Source: an uncultured Agathobacter sp.
GTDB lineage: Bacteria > Bacillota > Clostridia > Lachnospirales > Lachnospiraceae
Assembly (NCBI GenBank): GCA_944381555.1
Contig: CALWLL010000021.1
Span: 49,628-113,627 of the forward strand
Reading direction: 5' to 3'
DNA length: 64,000 nucleotides
The notes below the pieces were generated by a model. It saw nothing but the letters and a program-made list of their open reading frames with translations. It searched no databases and was not told the DNA's origin. Below, piece after piece: positions 58,839-64,000 of this stretch (within the stretch, counting starts at the first letter, position 1; each line of letters starts with the position of its first letter). The position numbers were made by a program, and so were the translations under genes.

Positions 58839-59578
58839 TCCTTCCTTTCCCAATGTGTTTCAATGATTCCATTTATGGTGTCATATATATCTTTATCAAG
58901 TATCAGGCAAATTTCACTCCTGTCTTCATAATAGAGATACCCATCCTCCAATAACCGGCAATGCACCACCTCTTTATCCGCTTTTTCAAAAAACAGATGA
59001 TATACCACATCTTTATCGGCCGACACCTTTTGGGTCGAAACATATCCGGCGGTACACATATTTTCTACCAGTTTATCTATATCTTGCTTATACTTTGTAT
59101 CAATGGTAACAGCCTGCTGCAGTGCTTCTTCCTCACTCACAGCATTTACCCACAGCTCATGGGTAAGTACCGATACCCGGATATAATTATTTTTCAGTTG
59201 ACAGACATCTGATGATGACGTAGGCGGCATAGATTCTAACTCATTTTTTGCATCCTCCTCGTTTTCCTCTATATAGTCCATATTGCCACTGCTTATTTCT
59301 TCTGTTGCAAATTGGCTTTCCAAGACGCTCTCTTCTGATTTAGTTGCCGGCGCATTATCTTTTTCTTCCGGCAGCGGATTTGAGATAATTCCCCACACAT
59401 AGCTTCCGGTTGCCAGCACACACAGGCTTGCTGCTGCAGCGGCCAAGCGATACAAAGGAAACTTTCTTTTTTTACGCCCGACAGGATTTCTTCGCAGGTT
59501 GTCTGTCTGTGCTATCATATCCTCATCCAAGAGGTTTAATTCGTCATGGATAAGTTCTCCTCTATTCTCCTTTTTCAT
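58835..59578 (-). CDS. Membrane-spanning anti-sigma factor-like protein
   Basis: 247 residues from MKKENRGELIHDELNLLDED; GGAGGG lies upstream and the ATG overlaps the sigma-factor stop as ATGA. The cytosolic N-terminus (about 1-48) is charged. A single membrane helix follows (about 50-72, LYRLAAAAASLCVLATGSYV). The extracytoplasmic part begins with an acidic spacer (about 80-130) and ends in a folded region not recognised. No zinc-type HxxxCxxC anti-sigma motif is present. The name rests on gene order and topology: sigma, then single-pass regulator. Confidence 0.7.
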   Translation of the reverse strand: MKKENRGELIHDELNLLDEDMIAQTDNLRRNPVGRKKRKFPLYRLAAAAASLCVLATGSYVWGIISNPLPEEKDNAPATKSEESVLESQFATEEISSGNMDYIEENEEDAKNELESMPPTSSSDVCQLKNNYIRVSVLTHELWVNAVSEEEALQQAVTIDTKYKQDIDKLVENMCTAGYVSTQKVSADKDVVYHLFFEKADKEVVHCRLLEDGYLYYEDRSEICLILDKDIYDTINGIIETHWERKE

Positions 59579-60135
59579 ATGTAGAATCCCTCCTTTTGCA
59601 GATATTCTTTTAATCCACATCTGGTACGATATAGTAAGGCTTTGGCTTTGGTTTCACTCATGCCACAATAATTTGCCGCATCTTTTAGTGAATCCAGAGA
59701 GTAATATCTTCCAATAAACAGATTTCTGGTTTCCTGCGGCAATGTGCAAAGGCAGCGGTTAATCGCTTTTGCCAGAAGTTCTGCCTCGACTGCTTGTTCA
59801 GCAGTATTTCCATCCGGTATACACTCTTCTAGTTCTGTTAGAGAATAGATATATTCTGATGGAATTCTTTTCTCCCGTGTATGCCTGCGCACTACATCAA
59901 TTGCTGTTCTCCTTGTTATTTTTGCAAGAAAAACAGACAACACCTTTGGCCTGTGAGGCGGCATGGCTTTCCACGCTCTCATATAAGTGTCATTCACGCT
60001 TTCTAAACTGTCTTCCATATTACCTAGAATGTTGTATGCGATTTTTGTCAAATAGTGTCCATACTTTTCTTGTGTTTGTGCGACTGCCGACTCGTCGCGC
60101 TTCCAATACAAATCGACAATTCTTTCATCTGTCAT
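59575..60135 (-). CDS. ECF-type RNA polymerase sigma factor
   Basis: 186 residues from MTDERIVDLYWKRDESAVAQ; GGGAG lies 9 bases upstream and an upstream frame extension is unlikely. Region 2 includes YNILGNMEDSLESVNDTYMR and AKITRRTAIDVVRRH; region 4 has LPQETRNLFIGRYYSLDSLK and GMSETKAKALLYRTRCGLKE. There is no region 1 or 3, so it is an ECF-size factor. Its probable target promoter (TGAAAC plus CGA) lies upstream of its own gene. Confidence 0.88.
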   Translation of the reverse strand: MTDERIVDLYWKRDESAVAQTQEKYGHYLTKIAYNILGNMEDSLESVNDTYMRAWKAMPPHRPKVLSVFLAKITRRTAIDVVRRHTREKRIPSEYIYSLTELEECIPDGNTAEQAVEAELLAKAINRCLCTLPQETRNLFIGRYYSLDSLKDAANYCGMSETKAKALLYRTRCGLKEYLQKEGFYI

Positions 60136-60223
60136 GGAGGAAACTCCCTTCACTGCAATTATCGTGCGCTTCGATAATCTCATAAAAACATCCTGCGCAT
60201 GATGTTTTATGTGCTTACTATAT

Positions 60224-60251
60224 ATCTCGTTTTATTTGAAGGATGGTTTCA
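60224..60251 (-). promoter_or_regulatory. Candidate ECF-type promoter for self-activation
   Basis: On the minus strand TGAAAC (60246-60251) and CGAGAT (60224-60229) are 16 bp apart. TGAAAC-16-CG is the pattern of several Firmicutes ECF promoters. It lies 89 bp above the sigma-factor ATG. The -10 match is only partial (CGT is usual). Confidence 0.35.
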
Positions 60252-60270
60252 GATTTTGTAAATTTATTTT

Positions 60271-60305
60271 AATAAAAAAGCAGGTATTCTTACAATACCC
60301 ACTTT
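60271..60305 (-). terminator. Terminator after spoVAC
   Basis: On the minus strand AAAGTGGGTATT pairs with AATACCTGCTTT around GTAAG, followed by TTTATT. It lies about 70 bp past the spoVAC stop. Confidence 0.6.
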
Positions 60306-60371
60306 AATTCCTCTGCTAAAACAGACTCCAACGCTATTTCTATTTTGGTTTTTCCAGCAAAACTTTGCCTG

Positions 60372-60854
60372 TTACATCACACCGAACATTTTAAGCACCC
60401 AGTAAATAAGCCCCAGCACCCAGCTTGAAAAGATTCCGTATAAAATTACCGGTCCTGCAATCCGGAATATCTGGCAGCCGATACCAAATACCTGTCCTTC
60501 TTTTTTAAATTCAATAGCGGAAGCACACACACCGTTTGCAAAGCCTGTAATCGGAACAAGCGCGCCTGCGCCTCCCCAGTTTGCCAAAGACGGATATATG
60601 TTGAAACTTGTTAGAAGAACACTGCATAAAATCAATATCAGGCTGCACCATGTAGATGCATCCTCTTTCGTCAACCCAAACTGATTCATGGCTACATTTA
60701 CGATAATCTGGCCGATAAGACAGATAAGACCGCCAAGCAGAAATGCTTTTAACATATTCATCCAGATATTATGCGTTGGGGTTACCTGCTTTACATATTC
60801 GTTATATGCCTCATTGCGTTTCTGTTCCTGAGGCGGTAACTGGTTATTTTTCAT
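60372..60854 (-). CDS. spoVAC: Stage V sporulation protein AC
   Basis: 160 residues. A charged N-terminus (QKRNEAYNEYVKQVTPTHNI) leads to about four membrane helices: MLKAFLLGGLICLIGQIIVN, GAGALVPITGFANGVCASAI. In Bacillus the homologue acts as a mechanosensitive channel for dipicolinic-acid release. AAGGAAGG precedes ATG. Here the gene follows spoVAA, spoVAB and an unknown gene but is 18 kb from spoVAD-spoVAE. Confidence 0.93.
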   Translation of the reverse strand: MKNNQLPPQEQKRNEAYNEYVKQVTPTHNIWMNMLKAFLLGGLICLIGQIIVNVAMNQFGLTKEDASTWCSLILILCSVLLTSFNIYPSLANWGGAGALVPITGFANGVCASAIEFKKEGQVFGIGCQIFRIAGPVILYGIFSSWVLGLIYWVLKMFGVM

Positions 60855-60940
60855 ATAGCATACCTTCCTTAATTAAAAATCCTTATATTCTAAGTATAGC
60901 TATGCCCAATTTTCTTCCATTTTATACTTTTCTTATACTT

Positions 60941-61276
60941 CTACCGTGACACCGGAGTTGTCATCTGCCATAAGTATTCCTCTGTCTCACCCCATCGGAA
61001 TAACTCCCTCATCTGCTCATCATAATCCTCCAATGGTTTATATACGGAAACCATCCTGATGAGATGCTCTTCCTTTTCGTCCTTTGGCTGTATACTGCCT
61101 ATGCTCCCCTGAATCTTGCGAAACATCTCTTCTGGTTTTAAATCCTCTGTTAAATCAAGTCCAAACAGCTTCTTCATAAGCCCCGCCAAATAGTAAAACT
61201 CATAGTTTCCCAGCAATACCGATGTCTGCTGGTTACATTTTATAATGACGCTTTGTCTTGCAATAGATATTACCAT
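60941..61276 (-). CDS. Unknown protein inside the spoVA operon
   Basis: 111 residues from MVISIARQSVIIKCNQQTSV, with GAGGGGCAGT upstream. It has no signal peptide or membrane helix; the middle (FYYLAGLMKKLFGLDLTEDL) and C-terminal (YDEQMRELFRWGETEEYLWQ) parts look helical and acidic. Not recognised. It stands between spoVAB and spoVAC with 86-90 bp gaps on each side, so it is probably expressed in the forespore with them. No equivalent exists at this place in the Bacillus subtilis spoVA operon. Confidence 0.65.
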   Translation of the reverse strand: MVISIARQSVIIKCNQQTSVLLGNYEFYYLAGLMKKLFGLDLTEDLKPEEMFRKIQGSIGSIQPKDEKEEHLIRMVSVYKPLEDYDEQMRELFRWGETEEYLWQMTTPVSR

Positions 61277-61366
61277 ACTGCCCCTCGTTTTTTGCGTTTT
61301 TGCATAAGTACCTTTGAACAACTAAATGCAGGTACTCAAATTGCCCTATGGATACACACCTGTGTA

Positions 61367-61837
61367 TTACTCTCCGAGTATAGCATATCCTGCGAAAAAA
61401 TAAAATAAGCTTCCCACCATTTTACCGATTGCCATAACAAACAGTAATTTCTCGCAAAGCTGCTCATGCATCTTGATTCTTCGAAAAAAAATAGGAAACG
61501 TATCTAAGATTTCTGCCAGTGCCACCGAAATACATCCGGCAAAAATCCCGGCGGATAATCCATAGATAGCAAGGAGGCTGTCGCCTAACAGTTCAAACAG
61601 CAATTTCTTTTTCCATGATAACAGCGAGAGAACTGTACCAAACAAAACACCTGCAACTACGCGGTTTTCAATGTAAATAATCTTATGCTCCAGATTCGCC
61701 TTTTGTATGATGCGTGGCAGCACCCGTATCACAAGGAGAAAGGCAAAGGTTCCTGCCGCAACTCCAATTCCTGAACAGAAGCCTGCAATTATAAATATCA
61801 AAAAATCAGGAAACATCTTCTTTATGTCCTTTCTCAT
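61367..61837 (-). CDS. spoVAB: Stage V sporulation protein AB
   Basis: 156 residues from the ATG reading MRKDIKKMFPDFLIF; a Met seven codons later (61816) matches the Bacillus start better. Four membrane helices are seen (FLIFIIAGFCSGIGVAAGTF, LLAIYGLSAGIFAGCISVAL). The segment ALAEILDTFPIFFRRI matches the SpoVAB family. Its exact role in dipicolinic-acid transfer is not known. The gene overlaps spoVAA by 32 bp (or 11 bp with the later start). Confidence 0.9.
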   Translation of the reverse strand: MRKDIKKMFPDFLIFIIAGFCSGIGVAAGTFAFLLVIRVLPRIIQKANLEHKIIYIENRVVAGVLFGTVLSLLSWKKKLLFELLGDSLLAIYGLSAGIFAGCISVALAEILDTFPIFFRRIKMHEQLCEKLLFVMAIGKMVGSLFYFFAGYAILGE

Positions 61838-62426
61838 CTGCCTCCGCAATTTTAGTAATACTTAAATCTTTCTTATATTTTTTCATTTCAACTTCAATAG
61901 GCGTAGGATCATTTGATAGTTTTCTATTTCGCATATGATTGAAGAATACAATAATCCCTACTGCCAATCCAATACTATAGGATATTTCTAATTCAGAAAC
62001 CACAGGCTTTGTTTCTCCCGTTATCTGTTCATAAAACTTTTCAAATACCCCCTGAATGCCTATATCATTATGAAAAGCCATAATTGTAAAAGCAGAGCCG
62101 AAGAATACCAAAACACTTACAGCAGCTATTTTAAGCTTTTCAAGAACAGGAGATTTGGCTGTGCTCTTTACATATTCAACAACAAAATCCTGTTCTCCGC
62201 AGTTTACAACGTCTACATTCGGATAATCACGGTGGATGCGCTCAATTACCTTCAATATAGAAAAAGCTACAGCGTGTTCATGGTTAAAGCTATATAAATC
62301 CATCTGCTTAATCCTTCGCACTATGGCTGAATTGGTACATTCTATCTTCAATACATCGCCTAAGGTTACCTGTCTGTCATATACAACACAATTGATGGAG
62401 GCCTTCACATATACGGTTTCCTGCAT
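61806..62426 (-). CDS. spoVAA: Stage V sporulation protein AA
   Basis: 206 residues, the same length as in Bacillus subtilis. It has a cytosolic N-terminal domain (about 1-95), then two membrane helices around VLVFFGSAFTIMAFHNDIG and ELEISYSIGLAVGIIVFFNH, and a charged C-terminus with PTPIEVEMKKYKKDLSI. These match SpoVAA closely. It begins directly after the stop of a 55-residue ORF. Part of the dipicolinic-acid channel set. Confidence 0.93.
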   Translation of the reverse strand: MQETVYVKASINCVVYDRQVTLGDVLKIECTNSAIVRRIKQMDLYSFNHEHAVAFSILKVIERIHRDYPNVDVVNCGEQDFVVEYVKSTAKSPVLEKLKIAAVSVLVFFGSAFTIMAFHNDIGIQGVFEKFYEQITGETKPVVSELEISYSIGLAVGIIVFFNHMRNRKLSNDPTPIEVEMKKYKKDLSITKIAEADEKGHKEDVS

Positions 62427-62594
62427 CTACTCCATCCCTGCCTTTTCAACATCCCACTGTATGGCGTACTGCTCCCATACCAATAAGCCGTCTTTGTCTG
62501 AACGCTGTTCATTATACACTGATACACAATACCAGATGCCAAAACCAACTACTGCCACAAGAATTATTGCTAATATCGTTCTATATACTTTCAT
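62427..62594 (-). CDS. 55-residue membrane peptide at the head of the spoVA operon
   Basis: The frame reads MKVYRTILAIILVAVVGFGI, a membrane helix, then a charged tail (YNEQRSDKDGLLVWEQYAIQ). A strong AGGAG lies 8 bases before ATG. Its stop is directly followed by the spoVAA ATG, and a sigma-G-like promoter lies just upstream, so it is the first gene of the operon. Small size and position suggest a forespore membrane peptide; no known family is recognised. Confidence 0.7.
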   Translation of the reverse strand: MKVYRTILAIILVAVVGFGIWYCVSVYNEQRSDKDGLLVWEQYAIQWDVEKAGME

Positions 62595-62618
62595 GTTTCA
62601 TTCTCCTTTGATTTTTCA

Positions 62619-62649
62619 TAGTATGTGCAATTGTTTCCATTTTATATGC
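62619..62649 (-). promoter_or_regulatory. Sigma-G-like promoter of the spoVAA operon
   Basis: On the minus strand the -10 CATACTA (62619-62625) is exact, and GCATA (62645-62649) fits the GHATR -35 class. The spacer is 19 bp, one longer than ideal. It lies 24 bp above the 55-residue ORF. Confidence 0.6.
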
Positions 62650-62735
62650 AAATCATTGAAAACACATGGAAAAGGATTGACATGAAATCATTTTGGGCAT
62701 AAATTGGATATAGATTAACATGGGGAGAAATTGAT

Positions 62736-63515
62736 ATGGCAACAACCAAGGAAGTATTGGCTCTTGCTGTTGAGGTAGCAGATGTAATGCTGCGAAATGG
62801 CGGAGAAATATATCGTATTGAAGATACCGTTATTCATATATTAGAAGCATATAATGTGCAGAATTTTGATGTTTATGTACTATCCAACGGCATTTTTACA
62901 AGTGCAAACGAAGATAAAGAGGATGCCTGCAGCATGATTCGTCACGTTCCGTTAGGCGAGGTAAATCTTACGAAAATATCTTATTTAAACCAATTAGCCC
63001 GTGATTTATGCAGTCATAAATGCACGATTGAAGAAGGCTGGAAGCGCATAGAGGAAGCCAGACAGCTTCCAAAGTATGCAGGCTGTATACAGATATTTTT
63101 CTGCGGCTTAGGCAGTGCGTGCTTTGCCGTTTTATTCGGAGCCGGATACTTGGAATTTGCCTTTTCTTTTCTTATCGGCATGGCAGAACAGGTTGTTCTG
63201 CACTTCTTAACAAAGTACAAATTTTCCCGATTTTTGCGCAATGTATTTGCAAGTATGTTTGTTTCTGCATGCAGTATCCTGATTCTTATGACAGGCCTTC
63301 CTGTCCTGCAGGATAAAATTGTAATCGGCGCCATTATGCCTTTAGTTCCAGGAATCACGTTTACTACCTCAATCCGCGATTTCCACAACGGAGACTATCT
63401 CTCAGGAACCATTCATCTGATCGATGCATTAAGCACTGCTTTATGTATTGCGGTGGGCATCTGCCTTCCTTTGCTTTTCTACAGTTATTTCGGAGGAGGT
63501 ATTTTGCTGCCATGA
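62736..63515 (+). CDS. ThrE-family exporter, N-terminal (DUF1212) subunit
   Basis: 259 residues. The cytosolic opening VALAVEVADVMLRNGGEIYR and HILEAYNVQNFDVYVLSNGI is the DUF1212/ThrE N-terminal signature, followed by five membrane helices from about residue 115 (GCIQIFFCGLGSACFAVLFG). Split ThrE proteins export threonine and serine or small organic acids. GGGGAGAAATTGAT precedes ATG. Divergent from the spoVA operon. The next gene overlaps by 4 bp. Confidence 0.9.
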   Translation: MATTKEVLALAVEVADVMLRNGGEIYRIEDTVIHILEAYNVQNFDVYVLSNGIFTSANEDKEDACSMIRHVPLGEVNLTKISYLNQLARDLCSHKCTIEEGWKRIEEARQLPKYAGCIQIFFCGLGSACFAVLFGAGYLEFAFSFLIGMAEQVVLHFLTKYKFSRFLRNVFASMFVSACSILILMTGLPVLQDKIVIGAIMPLVPGITFTTSIRDFHNGDYLSGTIHLIDALSTALCIAVGICLPLLFYSYFGGGILLP

Positions 63516-63970
63516 TTATCTTTCAATTAGTAATTGCCATGCTGGCAACCATATCCTTTGCAATATTGTTTACAGCTCCGAAAAAAGAGATTCTTTTCTG
63601 TGGGCTCACCGGAGCTTTCGGATGGATTGTATATTACTTATTTACCAATCATGGCATGCATCTGGTATTGGCGTCCGCAATTGCAACCTTCTGCCTTACC
63701 ATTCTTGCAAGATGCCTTGCTGTAATAAGGAAAAATCCGGTAACCGTGTACCTTCTGGCAGGTATTTTCCCGCTTGTACCCGGCGCAGGAATTTACTACA
63801 CCGCATATTATCTATTTATCGGAAATACGCAGATGTCCGGATATAAAGGATTAGAAACGCTCGAGATTGCGGGCGCTATCGTATTTGGTATTATTTTTGG
63901 TTTTGGTATTCCGCAATCCTTATTCCATAAATTATCACCACGCAGGATTGATTTGAATGAAGGAAATTAA
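63512..63970 (+). CDS. ThrE-family exporter, C-terminal (DUF3815) subunit
   Basis: 152 residues from MIIFQLVIAMLATISFAILF; the ATG overlaps the stop of the first subunit as ATGA. About five membrane helices are seen, with FGWIVYYLFTNHGMHLVLAS and FPLVPGAGIYYTAYYLFIGN, the typical repeat of the first subunit's LVPGI motif. The two proteins are expected to form one exporter. Confidence 0.9.
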   Translation: MIIFQLVIAMLATISFAILFTAPKKEILFCGLTGAFGWIVYYLFTNHGMHLVLASAIATFCLTILARCLAVIRKNPVTVYLLAGIFPLVPGAGIYYTAYYLFIGNTQMSGYKGLETLEIAGAIVFGIIFGFGIPQSLFHKLSPRRIDLNEGN

Positions 63971-63973
63971 AAA

Positions 63974-63999
63974 CAGGAATGTTCATAGAATCATTCCTG
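63974..63999 (+). terminator. Terminator of the thrE operon (at window edge)
   Basis: CAGGAATG (63974-63981) pairs perfectly with CATTCCTG (63992-63999) with a 10-nt loop; A-tract before it. The T-tract would lie beyond the window. Confidence 0.6.
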
Positions 64000-64000
64000 C

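Noticed and set aside
60306-60371. Short open frame after spoVAC (VTGKVLLEKPKIEIALES)
   Set aside because: It looks protein-like but has no start codon in frame after a stop and no ribosome-binding site. Too little for a feature.
1-64000. Phage, insertion sequence, CRISPR array, tRNA or rRNA genes
   Set aside because: I looked for integrase or transposase motifs, regularly spaced repeats and the conserved tRNA arm patterns on both strands and saw none; a scan with dedicated tools could still find a weak case.

Overview
The window reads as a chromosomal segment of a low-to-mid G+C, strictly anaerobic, spore-forming Clostridia, most likely a Lachnospiraceae gut bacterium. Supporting evidence: an oxygen-sensitive class III ribonucleotide reductase (nrdD/nrdG), a complete but split spoVA set with sigma-G type promoters, a lipoteichoic-acid-synthase-like enzyme, many lipoproteins, and carbohydrate genes typical of gut Firmicutes (GH2, GH3, a GPH symporter, a starch/glycogen-binding surface protein). 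No phage, insertion sequence, CRISPR array, rRNA or tRNA gene was found. Most genes are on the minus strand.

Layout. 0-5 kb: a MoxR ATPase (cut by the window edge) with an alpha/beta hydrolase, then a decayed stretch with a SEC-C protein, a NUDIX pseudogene, small gene remnants and a Fic protein. 5-14 kb: a glycan locus (GH2, membrane-tethered GH3, sugar symporter) beside an AgrC/AgrA-type two-component system; a 21-bp-period direct repeat sits just upstream of the GH2 promoter and is the best candidate target of that LytTR regulator. 14-21 kb: a chemotaxis receptor and a tight operon (methyltransferase, hslO, nadE, asnA). 21-27 kb: a MraY-like enzyme, an aldolase-family enzyme, and nrdD-nrdG behind a promoter with an NrdR-like box. 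27-33 kb: a heterodimeric ABC exporter with MarR regulator and a candidate operator, then a TPR lipoprotein and hflX. 33-38 kb: glycogen phosphorylase with a surface starch-binding protein and a divergent AraC regulator.

38-44 kb: a CorC-type transporter, PAP2 phosphatase, a repeat lipoprotein with its own sigma-G-like promoter, TetR, spoVAD-spoVAE with a consensus sigma-G promoter, apt, an HD phosphohydrolase and trmO. 44-52 kb: small membrane proteins, AI-2E-type permease, HAD hydrolase, GntR regulator, LTA-synthase-like protein, a DUF1846 protein and thioredoxin. 52-54 kb: a cobalamin riboswitch followed by a DUF4430 lipoprotein, an S-component-like membrane protein and a 31-residue membrane peptide. 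54-57 kb: a Na/Pi cotransporter-PhoU protein with a KdpDE-like two-component system. 57-60 kb: an ECF sigma factor, membrane anti-sigma factor and secreted serpin, coupled by ATGA overlaps. 60-64 kb: the other half of spoVA (a 55-residue peptide, spoVAA, spoVAB, an unknown gene, spoVAC) and a two-part ThrE-type exporter.

The items most worth following up are the sigma/anti-sigma/serpin unit, the riboswitch-controlled putative cobalamin uptake unit, the split spoVA set with two unassigned genes, and the LytTR-like control site of the glycan operon. All product names come from reading protein motifs, without database searches.
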